Position numbers and translations under genes: made by a program. The notes below the pieces were generated by a model. It was not told where the DNA came from. It worked only from the letters and a program-made list of their open reading frames with translations, and searched no databases. This document shows positions 19,631 to 29,490 of a stretch of 64,000 nucleotides of DNA, piece after piece. Where the stretch lies: positions 868,001 through 932,000 of the forward strand of contig NZ_OZ201293.1 of the NCBI RefSeq assembly GCF_964332355.1, given 5' to 3'. Numbering within the stretch: the first letter of the stretch is position 1; every line of letters begins with the position of its first letter. The stretch is from Imbroritus primus. GTDB lineage: Bacteria; Pseudomonadota; Gammaproteobacteria; Burkholderiales; Burkholderiaceae.

Positions 19631-20281
19631 ATGGAAAAATTTGTATTACATACGGGGCTGGTCGCGCCCCTTGATCGCGAGAACGTCGATACCGATGCGA
19701 TCATCCCGAAGCAGTTTCTGAAGTCGATCAAGCGGACCGGCTTCGGTCCCAACCTGTTCGACGAATGGCGCTACAAAGATGTCGGCGAACCCGGTATGGA
19801 TAACAGCAAGCGCCCGCTGAACCCGGACTTCGTACTGAACCAGCCGCGCTACCAGGGCGCTTCGGTGCTGCTGGCACGCAAGAACTTCGGCTGTGGCAGC
19901 TCGCGCGAGCACGCGCCTTGGGCGCTCACGCAATACGGCTTTCGCGCCATCATCGCGCCGAGCTTCGCCGATATCTTCTTCAACAACAGCTACAAAAACG
20001 GATTGCTGCCGATCGTGTTGAGCGAGCAGCAGGTCGATCACCTGTTCAACGAGACGTTTGCATTCCCGGGCTACCGGGTGACCATCGATCTTGAGCGCCA
20101 GTGCGTGGTTGCAGCCGATGGCACGGAATACGGCTTTGATATCGCGCCGTTCCGCAAGTATTGCCTGCTGAACGGTTTCGATGACATCGGCCTGACGCTG
20201 CGCTATGCCGACAAAATCAAGGCCTACGAGGCCGAGCGCCTCGCGAAGATGCCCTGGCTTGGGCACCGTCTGGTTCGCTGA
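19631..20281 (+). CDS. leuD: 3-isopropylmalate dehydratase small subunit
   Basis: A 216-residue swivel-domain subunit partnering LeuC. The NVDTDAIIPKQFLK motif and the loop GCGSSREHAPWAL that contacts substrate are intact. Two adjacent ATGs are present (19628 and 19631); the second gives the usual MEKF start. It precedes leuB by 21 bp. Confidence 0.97.
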   Translation: MEKFVLHTGLVAPLDRENVDTDAIIPKQFLKSIKRTGFGPNLFDEWRYKDVGEPGMDNSKRPLNPDFVLNQPRYQGASVLLARKNFGCGSSREHAPWALTQYGFRAIIAPSFADIFFNNSYKNGLLPIVLSEQQVDHLFNETFAFPGYRVTIDLERQCVVAADGTEYGFDIAPFRKYCLLNGFDDIGLTLRYADKIKAYEAERLAKMPWLGHRLVR

Positions 20282-20302
20282 TCTCTTTTTGCAGGAAGCT
20301 TC

Positions 20303-21370
<1,068 letters not shown>

Positions 21371-21513
21371 GGTTGCTGGAGAAGCGATCGGCCGGTTGCG
21401 GCGCTGCGGGCCACCACCGCGCCGGTTCGATCGTCGCGTCGATCGCGCATCTCCGACGATCCCGGCCGCTGCAAGCGTGCATGCACGGCCAAAAATCGTG
21501 TAAACTCGCTGGC

Positions 21514-21642
21514 ATGGTCCGCACCCCGGTTTTTTCCCGTCCCGCTTTCGCCCGTCTCGCAACGGCTGGCGTGACGGCGCGCGGCCATGTCACGATTGCG
21601 ACGACGATTAAAACCATTACCAAGAAAGCGATTACCCGCTAA
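21514..21642 (+). CDS. Candidate Thr/Ile/Lys-rich leader peptide of asd
   Basis: A 42-codon reading frame ending 83 bp before asd. Its last 17 residues, VTIATTIKTITKKAITR, hold six Thr, four Ile and three Lys, all encoded by ACG/ACC, ATT and AAA/AAG. This recalls the threonine-operon leader peptide of enteric bacteria, and Thr, Ile and Lys are exactly the end products made from aspartate semialdehyde. A TGTAAACT extended -10-like box (21499-21506) sits so close to the ATG that the message could be leaderless, or a downstream GTG could be used. Paired hairpins follow before asd. Existence of the peptide is inference from composition and position. Confidence 0.55.
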   Translation: MVRTPVFSRPAFARLATAGVTARGHVTIATTIKTITKKAITR

Positions 21643-21643
21643 T

Positions 21644-21704
21644 CGTCCGTCGTGCCCGCAAAATCTTCCCCGGGCGGACACGCCGGGCGAAAAGTGCGGG
21701 GAAG
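21644..21704 (+). promoter_or_regulatory. Candidate attenuator hairpins between leader peptide and asd
   Basis: Two competing pairings can be read. GTCCG...GCCCG at 21645-21659 can pair with CGGGCGGAC at 21671-21679, or CTTCCCC (21665-21671) can pair with GGGGAAG (21698-21704), which encloses the CGGGCGGAC segment. The second stem is followed by TTCATTCATC, only moderately T-rich, then the asd ribosome site. Mutually exclusive stems directly after an amino-acid-biased leader are the usual form of ribosome-mediated attenuation; termination strength is uncertain. Confidence 0.45.
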
Positions 21705-21725
21705 TTCATTCATCTGAGGTGAATC

Positions 21726-22865
21726 ATGTTAGTAGGTCTCGTGGGTTGGCGCGGGATGGTCGGCAGTGTTCTCATGCAGCGCATGCAGGAAGAGGGCGAT
21801 TTCGACCATATCGAACCGGTGTTCTTCAGTACCAGCAATGCTGGCGGCAATGTTCCGCAGATTGGCGGCAAGACCGTCACCAAGAACGAGACCAAGCTCC
21901 AGGACGCCAATGACATCGACGCGCTCAAGCGCTGCGACGTGATCCTGACCGCGCAGGGCGGCGACTACACTACCGCGGTGTTCCCCAAGCTGCGCGCAGC
22001 CGGCTGGAACGGCTACTGGATCGATGCCGCTTCCTCGCTGCGCATGCAGGAAGACGCCGTGATCGTGCTTGATCCGGTCAACCAGAACGTTATCAAGGAC
22101 GCGCTGGCCAAGGGCACCAAGAACTACATCGGCGGCAACTGCACGGTCAGCTGCATGCTGATGGGCCTCGGTGGCCTGTTCGCCAACGATCTGGTCGAGT
22201 GGATGACCTCCATGACCTACCAGGCGGCGTCGGGTGGCGGCGCGCAACACATGCGCGAGCTGCTGACCCAGTTCGGCACGCTCAACGCCTCGGTGCGTCC
22301 GCTGCTGGACGATCCGGCGTCCGCGATCCTCGAGATCGACCGCCAGATCCTTGCGACCCAGCACGGCCTGTCCGCTGATGAAACCAAGCAGTTCGGCGTG
22401 CCGCTGGCCGGCAACCTGATTCCCTGGATCGACAAGGACTTGGGCAACGGTGTGTCGCGCGAGGAATGGAAGGGCGGCGCGGAAACCAACAAGATTCTCG
22501 GTCGCGGCATCAGCGGCGGTGCGGCAGCGATCCCGGTCGATGGCCTGTGCGTGCGCATTGGCGCCATGCGTTGCCACTCGCAGGCGCTGACCATCAAGCT
22601 GCGCAAGGATGTCCCTCTCGACGAGATCACCGGTATGCTGGCGGACCACAATCCGTGGGCCAAGGTGGTGCCAAATACGCGCGAGGCCAGTATGACTGAC
22701 CTCACGCCGGCTGCGGTGACTGGCACGTTGACGATCCCGGTGGGTCGACTGCGCAAGATGCAGATGGGCGGGGAGTATCTCAGCGCCTTTACCGTCGGCG
22801 ACCAGTTGCTGTGGGGCGCGGCCGAGCCGCTGCGCCGCATGCTGCGTATCCTGATCGAACGTTGA
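21726..22865 (+). CDS. asd: Aspartate-semialdehyde dehydrogenase
   Basis: A 379-residue enzyme of the Gram-negative Asd class that reduces aspartyl phosphate to aspartate semialdehyde, the branch point to Lys, Met, Thr and Ile (and diaminopimelate for peptidoglycan). Visible are the NADP motif GLVGWRGMVGSVLMQRM, the catalytic cysteine in GGNCTVSCMLMGLGG, and the active-site histidine in GAMRCHSQALTIKL. A TGAGGTGAATC ribosome site precedes the ATG. A terminator follows. Its leader appears to be controlled by attenuation. Confidence 0.97.
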   Translation: MLVGLVGWRGMVGSVLMQRMQEEGDFDHIEPVFFSTSNAGGNVPQIGGKTVTKNETKLQDANDIDALKRCDVILTAQGGDYTTAVFPKLRAAGWNGYWIDAASSLRMQEDAVIVLDPVNQNVIKDALAKGTKNYIGGNCTVSCMLMGLGGLFANDLVEWMTSMTYQAASGGGAQHMRELLTQFGTLNASVRPLLDDPASAILEIDRQILATQHGLSADETKQFGVPLAGNLIPWIDKDLGNGVSREEWKGGAETNKILGRGISGGAAAIPVDGLCVRIGAMRCHSQALTIKLRKDVPLDEITGMLADHNPWAKVVPNTREASMTDLTPAAVTGTLTIPVGRLRKMQMGGEYLSAFTVGDQLLWGAAEPLRRMLRILIER

Positions 22866-22920
22866 TTGCATACTGATCGAGTGATAACGTTGCTGATAGG
22901 CAACAAAACGTTATGATTTG

Positions 22921-22952
22921 CAGAAACGCCGCCCGCTGGGGCGGCGTTTCTG
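22921..22952. terminator. Terminator-like perfect inverted repeat after asd
   Basis: A 14-bp perfect stem (CAGAAACGCCGCCC / GGGCGGCGTTTCTG) with a GCTG loop, 56 bp after the asd stop. T residues in and after the right arm make it a likely intrinsic terminator; the symmetry would let it work in both directions. A smaller hairpin (GTTGC/GCAAC) precedes it at 22889-22905. Confidence 0.75.
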
Positions 22953-23136
22953 TATGGTCGATACGCATCTGGCAGGTGCGATAGGCCAGAATAGCGGTGA
23001 GAAAAAATAGACAGGGGAGGGCAGGCAATCGCCAGGTGCGGATTGTCCTGCGGCGGGGTCAAGCTCGAGTGCTGCTTGCTGCCTATCCCTTGCGATGCTA
23101 ATTTCGCTGTGCACATTTGATCAGACGGAGCAAAAG

Positions 23137-25755
23137 GTGAGGCTAAGCAAAACGCGCCGGACAAAGACGACAACAAATGCCCCGCATTGGCCCACCCTGG
23201 CGCTGACTGCGCTTGGCCTGCTGATCGGGCCCGCCATGGCACATGCCGCAGGGTTCGGCCCGCTGCGTGTGCAGTCCAATCTCGGGCAGCCGCTGCAGGC
23301 CGAGATCGACATCACTGGCGTGACGGCCGACGAGGCGCAGAACCTGGCGGTTCGCCTCGCCTCGGCTGATGCTTACCGGGCCGCGGGCCTGACCTACCAC
23401 CCGATCGTCGGCAACCTGCGCGTCCAGCTGGAACGCCGCGCGTCCGGCAGCTACGTCGCCTACGTGCGTTCCGCGCAGCCCGTGAACGAGCCGTTTGTCG
23501 ATATCCTGGTGGACATGAGCTGGGCCAGTGGCCGGGTCTCGCGCGCCTATACGTTCCTGCTCGATCCTGCCGGTTCGAAGGCCCCGGCGCCGGCGGTCAC
23601 GTCGTCAGCTGTCGCCCCCGGTGTCATGGCGCCTGTCCTGCCGGACAGTGCGCGCCGCAGTGCGCCGGCGCCCCAGGCGGCACCGCGTCCTGCACGCGCA
23701 ACCACTGGGAACACCGCGCGGCAAGCCGCGGCTGCCGGCGGCAGCTACACCGTCCAGCGCGGCGACAGCCTGTACGGCATTGCCGCCGATGCGGCGCAGA
23801 CACAGGATGCCGTCTCGCTCGATCAAATGTTGCTGTCGCTGTACCGGAACAACCCCTCGGCATTCATCGGCGGCAATATCAACCGCCTGAAAGCCGGTGC
23901 AGTCCTGAAAATTCCCTCCACTACCCAGGCGCGTGAAGTGCCCGCCACCACTGCGCGGCGCGAGGTGATTGCCCATACGCAGGGCTTCGGCGGCTATCGT
24001 GACCGGCTTGCATCGTCGGCGACCCCGTCGGCCGACAGCGAGACGGCGCGGCAACGCAGCGGGCGTGTCACGGCCCGGGTCCAGGATCAGGCGGTGCCGG
24101 GCGGAGGTGCGCGTGACGAACTGACGCTCAGCCGCGCCGAACGCGATGGCCGCAACAGCCTGGCCGCGGTCAACGAAGAACTGATTGCCAAGGACCGCGC
24201 CTTGAAGGAAGCGCAGGAACGCCTGGCACAACTGGAAAAGAATCTCGCCGACCTGCAGCGGCTCGTGACTCTGAAGAACGGCGAAGCGCCGCCGGGAACT
24301 GCTGGTGCGACCACGCAACGCGGCGCCGCTCCGACTGATGCAGGAGCGCTGACCGTGCCGGCTGTTCCGGCGACAGCGGCTTCGGCGGTTGCCGCCGCGC
24401 CTGTTGCAGCCGCCCAGGCGAGCGGTGCCGCTGCTGCCCGCGAGGCACAGGCAGGCGCGGCACCCGCTTCCGAAACGGCCGCCCCCGCGCCGGCCATCGC
24501 CCCCGCACCGGCCGTACCTGCGCCGGCCGTACCTGCGCCGGCAGTCACACCGGTCCCCGCCCAACCAGCGGAGCCGGGTTTCTTCGCCAGCCTCATGAAC
24601 AACCCAGTGATGCTGGCCGCGATCGCCGCACTGCTGGCGCTGGTGGGCGCTTTTGTCTGGCTGCGCCGCCGGCGGGCCGAAGGCGCCGATGCCCAGGGTG
24701 GTTTCGAGGACAGCCTGCTGTCACAGGAAAGCACGGTCATGGGTGGCGCGAACTCCCTGTTTGGCGCTCCCGGCGGGCAGAGCGTCGATACCTCGCAGCA
24801 CAGCGTGTTCGGCTCCGACTTCCGGCTCGCCAGCACGACGGCGGAGGCCAATGAAGTGGATCCGGTGGCCGAGGCAGATGTCTACATTGCCTACGGACGC
24901 GATATCCAGGCAGAGGAAATCCTGCGTGAAGCGCTGGAGCGCCAGCCGGAGCGTCAGGCCGTGCGGCTGAAGCTGCTGGAAATCTATGCAAACCGGCAGG
25001 ACGTTGCCGGATTCAATGCGCAGGCCGAGGTGATGCACGCGCAAACCAAGGGTATTGGCCCCGAGTGGGCGCAAGCCGCGGCACTTGGCCTGAAACTGGA
25101 GCCGGCCAACCCGCTGTATACGGCTGGCGGGGGCGTGATCGGTACCGCTGGCGCAGGCGCAGTCGCCTACACCGGTGGCGTGGATCGCGTGGATGCAGGC
25201 GACGATACGGCGATGCGCCTGGATGGCGATGAATGGCTGACTGCCGACCCCGCGCTCGATGGACATACCAAGCCGCTGGCTCTGGGTGATCTTGAGCTGC
25301 CGCTTGATGCATTTCCGGCGTCGCAGCTCGGTGCATCGCCGTCGATGTCCCCGGCCAGCGACGACACCCCCGGCGGCCTGCCGCCGGTACGCCTGGATGC
25401 CGGCGACATGACGTTGCCAGTGAATCCGGAGACCCGGCCGCTTGACATCGACCTGTCCGGCATCTCGCTCGACCTGAGCGACGACCTGCCGACGAGCAGC
25501 ACCAGCCGCCTGGGCGAGGGCGCTGCGCAAGGCAGCACGGTCCGCATGACGGACGAGCCACTGGGGCCTTTGACGCTGCCCAGCGACACTGGAACCGGAG
25601 CCTCGCAGGAATTGCACATCAAGTTCGATCTGGCCAAGGCCTACGTCGAGATCGGTGACAAGGAAGGTGCCCGTGAACTGCTGCAGGAAGTCATCGGGCA
25701 GGCCGATGGCGCCCTGCGCGCCGAAGCCGAGGGGTTGCTCGCCCAGCTTGGCTGA
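23137..25755 (+). CDS. fimV: FimV/HubP-family polar landmark and pilus assembly protein
   Basis: An 872-residue envelope protein. In order: a long signal peptide (ALTALGLLIGPAMAHAAGFG), the conserved FimV N-terminal domain (GPLRVQSNLGQPLQAEIDI), a LysM peptidoglycan-binding domain (YTVQRGDSLYGIA, around residue 210), a coiled coil (LIAKDRALKEAQERLAQLE), an Ala/Pro-rich linker, one transmembrane helix (AAIAALLALVGAFVWLRRRR), an acidic cytoplasmic part with TPR-like repeats, and the FimV C-terminal motif FDLAKAYVEIGDKEGARELL. FimV organises type IV pilus and polar proteins. GTG at 23137 is chosen for its GGAG ribosome site. The asd-fimV-truA order is conserved in many proteobacteria. Confidence 0.93.
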   Translation: MRLSKTRRTKTTTNAPHWPTLALTALGLLIGPAMAHAAGFGPLRVQSNLGQPLQAEIDITGVTADEAQNLAVRLASADAYRAAGLTYHPIVGNLRVQLERRASGSYVAYVRSAQPVNEPFVDILVDMSWASGRVSRAYTFLLDPAGSKAPAPAVTSSAVAPGVMAPVLPDSARRSAPAPQAAPRPARATTGNTARQAAAAGGSYTVQRGDSLYGIAADAAQTQDAVSLDQMLLSLYRNNPSAFIGGNINRLKAGAVLKIPSTTQAREVPATTARREVIAHTQGFGGYRDRLASSATPSADSETARQRSGRVTARVQDQAVPGGGARDELTLSRAERDGRNSLAAVNEELIAKDRALKEAQERLAQLEKNLADLQRLVTLKNGEAPPGTAGATTQRGAAPTDAGALTVPAVPATAASAVAAAPVAAAQASGAAAAREAQAGAAPASETAAPAPAIAPAPAVPAPAVPAPAVTPVPAQPAEPGFFASLMNNPVMLAAIAALLALVGAFVWLRRRRAEGADAQGGFEDSLLSQESTVMGGANSLFGAPGGQSVDTSQHSVFGSDFRLASTTAEANEVDPVAEADVYIAYGRDIQAEEILREALERQPERQAVRLKLLEIYANRQDVAGFNAQAEVMHAQTKGIGPEWAQAAALGLKLEPANPLYTAGGGVIGTAGAGAVAYTGGVDRVDAGDDTAMRLDGDEWLTADPALDGHTKPLALGDLELPLDAFPASQLGASPSMSPASDDTPGGLPPVRLDAGDMTLPVNPETRPLDIDLSGISLDLSDDLPTSSTSRLGEGAAQGSTVRMTDEPLGPLTLPSDTGTGASQELHIKFDLAKAYVEIGDKEGARELLQEVIGQADGALRAEAEGLLAQLG

Positions 25756-25851
25756 CCGACCGGTACCACCGGGTACCGCTCAACCGTGCAATGCGCCGGT
25801 CCCCGTGCAGGGTGTCCGGCGCATTGTGTTTTTGCCCTTATACTCCGTGCC

Positions 25852-26694
25852 ATGACACGCATCGCACTCGGTATCCAGTACGACGGCGCCAGCTTCAACG
25901 GCTGGCAATCGCAGCCCCATCGCAATACCGTGCAGGACACACTCGAAGCCGCCTTGCAGCAGTTTACCGGCATGCCCGTGGCCGCCACGGTGGCTGGCCG
26001 GACCGATACCGGCGTCCATGCCCTCGGGCAAGTGGTCCATCTCGATACCGCGCTGACGCGCGAGCCGTTTTCCTGGGTGCGTGGGGTCAATGCCTTTCTG
26101 CCGCCGTCCGTGGCCGTGCAGTGGGCGACCCCGGTCACGGACGATTTTCACGCGCGGTTTGCCGCGACCGAGCGGATGTACTACTACGCTCTTTATACCG
26201 GCCCGACGCGCGTGCCGTTGCTGCATGGCCGCGCCGGTTACCAGATGCTGCCGCCCGGCGTGACGCTCGATTGCACGGCCATGGTCGAAGCGGCCCGCCA
26301 CCTGCTTGGCGAGCACGATTTTTCCGCCTTCCGCGCAGCGGACTGCCAGGCCAGGTCGCCGGTCAAGACCTGCTATGACGTGACCATCGTGCCGCGCGGC
26401 CAGTGGGTCTTCCTACGGTTTCGTGCCAGCGCCTTCCTGCACCACATGGTGCGTAATCTCATGGGCTGCCTCGTGGCCATCGGCCGGGGCCGTGCAGGCC
26501 CGGACTGGATGCGTGAACTGCTCGAAGGCCGGGACCGGACCGTGGCGGCACCCACCTTCATGCCGGACGGGCTTTACCTTGCCCGAGTGGGGTATCCTGA
26601 CACCTTCGTGCTGCCAGAGCCTGATCTGGCGGCTAGCCTGTTCTATGGAGTGTTCGACGCATGTCCCGCACCCGCATCAAGATCTGCGGCCTGA
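25852..26694 (+). CDS. truA: tRNA pseudouridine(38-40) synthase
   Basis: A 280-residue TruA enzyme that converts U38-U40 in the tRNA anticodon arm to pseudouridine. The catalytic aspartate lies in VAGRTDTGVHALGQVVH, and the second-half motifs RASAFLHHMVRNLMG and the typical N-terminal IQYDGASFNGWQ are present. Its last 34 bases overlap the start of trpF in another frame, so the two are translationally close-coupled. Confidence 0.95.
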   Translation: MTRIALGIQYDGASFNGWQSQPHRNTVQDTLEAALQQFTGMPVAATVAGRTDTGVHALGQVVHLDTALTREPFSWVRGVNAFLPPSVAVQWATPVTDDFHARFAATERMYYYALYTGPTRVPLLHGRAGYQMLPPGVTLDCTAMVEAARHLLGEHDFSAFRAADCQARSPVKTCYDVTIVPRGQWVFLRFRASAFLHHMVRNLMGCLVAIGRGRAGPDWMRELLEGRDRTVAAPTFMPDGLYLARVGYPDTFVLPEPDLAASLFYGVFDACPAPASRSAA

Positions 26695-27341
26695 CGCGCG
26701 AGGCGGACGTGGCGGCGGCGGTCGAGGCCGGCGCCGACGCTGTCGGTTTCGTGTTCTATCCTGGCAGTCCCCGCCATGTGACGCCGGCGCAAGCCGCCCG
26801 GCTGGCACGCGAGGTGCCGCCATTTGTCTCGACGGTCGGACTGTTCGTCAATGCCGACGAGGCAACGGTGCTGCAGACCGTGTCTGAAGTGCCGTTGGCG
26901 TTACTTCAGTTCCATGGGGATGAGACGCCGGCGCAGTGCCTGCAGGTATCGCGTGCTGCCCGTTTGCCGTTCATGCGCGCCGCCCGTGTCAGGCCGGGCC
27001 TCGATTTGGTAGAATTCGCCAAGGACTATGATGCCGCGACCGCATTGCTGCTCGACGCTTTTGTCGAGGGGTATGGCGGAGGCGGCCACGTTTTCGACTG
27101 GACACTGATTCCACAGCCATGGCTGGATCCTTTTCATCCTTCACCCGCCCAGCGCGCCGCTCCTCGGCTCGTTTTGAGTGGTGGGTTGAACGCGCAAAAC
27201 GTCGCTGGCGCGATTGAGCGCGTGCGACCCTGTGCCGTGGATGTGAGCAGCGGCGTGGAGTCGTCCAAAGGGATCAAAGATCATGCGCGCATCACTGCCT
27301 TTGTGCAGGCGGTGCGTGCCGCGGATGCTGCGCTCGCCTGA
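26661..27341 (+). CDS. trpF: Phosphoribosylanthranilate isomerase
   Basis: A 226-residue TIM-barrel enzyme of tryptophan synthesis, opening with the diagnostic IKICGLTREADV and containing the FVNADEATV and VLSGGLNAQNVAGAI phosphate-binding region, with the catalytic aspartate in ALLLDAF. It overlaps truA by 34 bp and precedes trpB by 78 bp. The other early trp genes (trpE, G, D, C) are not in this window, as is usual in this lineage. Confidence 0.96.
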   Translation: MSRTRIKICGLTREADVAAAVEAGADAVGFVFYPGSPRHVTPAQAARLAREVPPFVSTVGLFVNADEATVLQTVSEVPLALLQFHGDETPAQCLQVSRAARLPFMRAARVRPGLDLVEFAKDYDAATALLLDAFVEGYGGGGHVFDWTLIPQPWLDPFHPSPAQRAAPRLVLSGGLNAQNVAGAIERVRPCAVDVSSGVESSKGIKDHARITAFVQAVRAADAALA

Positions 27342-27419
27342 CCGGCGTATCGCCATCTTCCGCACCGGCTGAACCTGCCGGCATGCCCAGCGCGTGCCGG
27401 CCCCGCAAAAGAGACCCTC

Positions 27420-28613
27420 ATGTACGATTTGCCCGATACCCGTGGCCATTTTGGCCCCTATGGTGGCAGTTTCGTGTCCGAAACGCTGGTGAGCGCGCTG
27501 GATGAGCTGCGCGACGCCTACGCCAGATATCAGCACGATCCGGAATTCCTCGCTGAATTCCACCGCGAGCTTAAGCACTTCGTCGGCCGGCCGTCGCCGG
27601 TCTATCACGCCGAGCGCTGGAGCCGCGAGCTCGGTGGCGCCCAGATCTACCTCAAGCGCGAAGACCTGAACCATACCGGCGCGCACAAGATCAATAACGT
27701 CATCGGCCAGGCCATGCTGGCACGCCGCATGGGCAAGCCGCGCGTCATCGCCGAAACCGGCGCCGGCCAGCACGGCGTGGCCACGGCCACGATCGCCGCC
27801 CGCTATGGCATGGAATGCGTGGTCTACATGGGCGCCGAGGACGTGCGCCGCCAGGCCCAGAACGTATACCGCATGAACCTGCTGGGCGCGAAGGTGGTGC
27901 CGGTGGAATCGGGCTCGAAGACCCTCAAGGACGCGCTCAACGAAGCGATGCGTGACTGGGTGACGAACGTCGAGAACACGTTCTACATTATTGGCACCGT
28001 GGCGGGCCCGCATCCGTATCCGATGATGGTGCGTGACTTCCAGTGCGTGATCGGCGAGGAGTGCAAGGTGCAGATGCCCGAACTGGCTGGCCGCCAACCC
28101 GATGCGGTGATTGCCTGTGTCGGCGGCGGCTCGAATGCCATGGGCATTTTCCATCCGTATATCGACCTGCCCGACGTGCGCCTGATTGGCGTCGAGGCGG
28201 CTGGCGACGGGCTCGGCACGGGCCGCCACTCCGCCTCGCTGACGATGGGTTCGCCGGGCGTGCTGCACGGCAACCGCACTTACCTGCTGCAGGACGAGAA
28301 CGGCCAGGTGATCGAGACACATTCGGTCTCCGCCGGCCTCGATTACCCCGGTGTGGGTCCCGAGCACGCCTGGCTCAAGGACAGCAAGCGCGCCGAGTAT
28401 GTCTGCATCGATGACGAAGAAGCCTTGCAGGCCTTCCATGACTGCTGCCGCATCGAGGGCATCATCCCCGCACTCGAAAGCAGCCATGCGCTCGCCTATG
28501 CCCGCAAGTATGCGCCGACGCTGCCGAAGGACCAGATCCTGCTAGTCAACCTCTCCGGACGCGGCGACAAGGACATGCACACCGTGGCGCAGCGCGCCGG
28601 CGTGGCCTGGTGA
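27420..28613 (+). CDS. trpB: Tryptophan synthase beta chain
   Basis: A 397-residue PLP enzyme that joins indole and serine. The PLP lysine is in LNHTGAHKINN, the phosphate-binding loop in CVGGGSNAMGIF, and the C-terminal VNLSGRGDKDM motif is intact. Full length. The downstream methyltransferase begins within or just after its stop, so trpB and trpA are separated by one unrelated gene. Confidence 0.98.
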   Translation: MYDLPDTRGHFGPYGGSFVSETLVSALDELRDAYARYQHDPEFLAEFHRELKHFVGRPSPVYHAERWSRELGGAQIYLKREDLNHTGAHKINNVIGQAMLARRMGKPRVIAETGAGQHGVATATIAARYGMECVVYMGAEDVRRQAQNVYRMNLLGAKVVPVESGSKTLKDALNEAMRDWVTNVENTFYIIGTVAGPHPYPMMVRDFQCVIGEECKVQMPELAGRQPDAVIACVGGGSNAMGIFHPYIDLPDVRLIGVEAAGDGLGTGRHSASLTMGSPGVLHGNRTYLLQDENGQVIETHSVSAGLDYPGVGPEHAWLKDSKRAEYVCIDDEEALQAFHDCCRIEGIIPALESSHALAYARKYAPTLPKDQILLVNLSGRGDKDMHTVAQRAGVAW

Positions 28614-28627
28614 ACTGCGCAGGCGAC

Positions 28628-29488
28628 ATGCCCATGCACGCGCTGGCACATCATGTGTTTAACGAGGATGTCCTGACGGGCATCCAGCGCGTGGCGGATG
28701 GATCGGTCGATCTTGTGGTCGCCGATCCTCCGTACGGCCTGGGCAAGGATTACGGCAACGATTCCGACAAGCTGTCGGGCGTGGCCTATCTCGACTGGTC
28801 GGCGGCGTGGATCGATGCCGTGCTGCCCAAGCTGCGCGAGACCGGTTCGCTGTACGTGTTCTGTACCTGGCAATACGCCCCCGAACTGTTCGTCCTGCTC
28901 AAGCAGCGCATGACCATGATGAACGAGATCATCTGGGACCGCCGCGTGCCGAGCATGGGCGGCAGTACGCGCCGTTACTCCTCGGTGCACGACAATATCG
29001 GCTTTTTCGTCCGCGCCAAAAACTACTACTTCGACCTCGATGCCGTGCGCGTGCCGTACGACGCGGAAACCAAGAAGGCGCGGAGCCGGCCGCGCTTCGA
29101 GGGCAAGAAATGGCTTGAGGTCGGCTATAACCCCAAGGATGTCTGGAGCATCTCGCGCATCCATCGCCAGGATCCGGAGCGCGCCGACCATCCCACGCAG
29201 AAGCCGCTCGAACTGATCGAGCGCATGGTGCTTGCCAGTTGCCCGCGCGGCGGGCTGGTGCTCGATCCCTTCATGGGCAGCGGTACCACCGGTGTGGCCT
29301 GTGTGCGGCATGGCCGCGCCTTCACCGGCTTTGAGATCAACCCCGAGTACTGCGCCGATGCCCGGCAGCGGATCGATGCGGCATGCGCCCCCGGCGCATG
29401 CACTGCCGCCGCACCGGCTGGCGCAGTGACCCCTTCACCTGTACCGGCGGCGGTGTCATTGACTTCCCCGCTGGCTTCCAATTCCTGA
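28628..29488 (+). CDS. Orphan DNA methyltransferase (N6-adenine or N4-cytosine), beta class
   Basis: A 286-residue SAM-dependent DNA methyltransferase. The catalytic DPPY is near residue 33 and the SAM-binding FMGSGTT near residue 215, an order with a target-recognition region between them, which defines the beta class of amino-methyltransferases. No restriction enzyme gene is nearby, so it is an orphan, probably an epigenetic mark writer. The start could be the GTG overlapping the trpB stop (28610) or ATG 28628, which has an AGG site; 28628 is used. As I recall, a GTWWAC methyltransferase of Ralstonia solanacearum lies at the same trp locus, so that specificity is possible. The Ala/Pro-rich C-terminal 30 residues look disordered. 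Confidence 0.9.
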   Translation: MPMHALAHHVFNEDVLTGIQRVADGSVDLVVADPPYGLGKDYGNDSDKLSGVAYLDWSAAWIDAVLPKLRETGSLYVFCTWQYAPELFVLLKQRMTMMNEIIWDRRVPSMGGSTRRYSSVHDNIGFFVRAKNYYFDLDAVRVPYDAETKKARSRPRFEGKKWLEVGYNPKDVWSISRIHRQDPERADHPTQKPLELIERMVLASCPRGGLVLDPFMGSGTTGVACVRHGRAFTGFEINPEYCADARQRIDAACAPGACTAAAPAGAVTPSPVPAAVSLTSPLASNS

Positions 29489-29490
29489 TC

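Noticed and set aside
17974..19752. 592-codon frame antisense to leuC
   Set aside because: Shadow of leuC; leuC has both cluster motifs and proper context.
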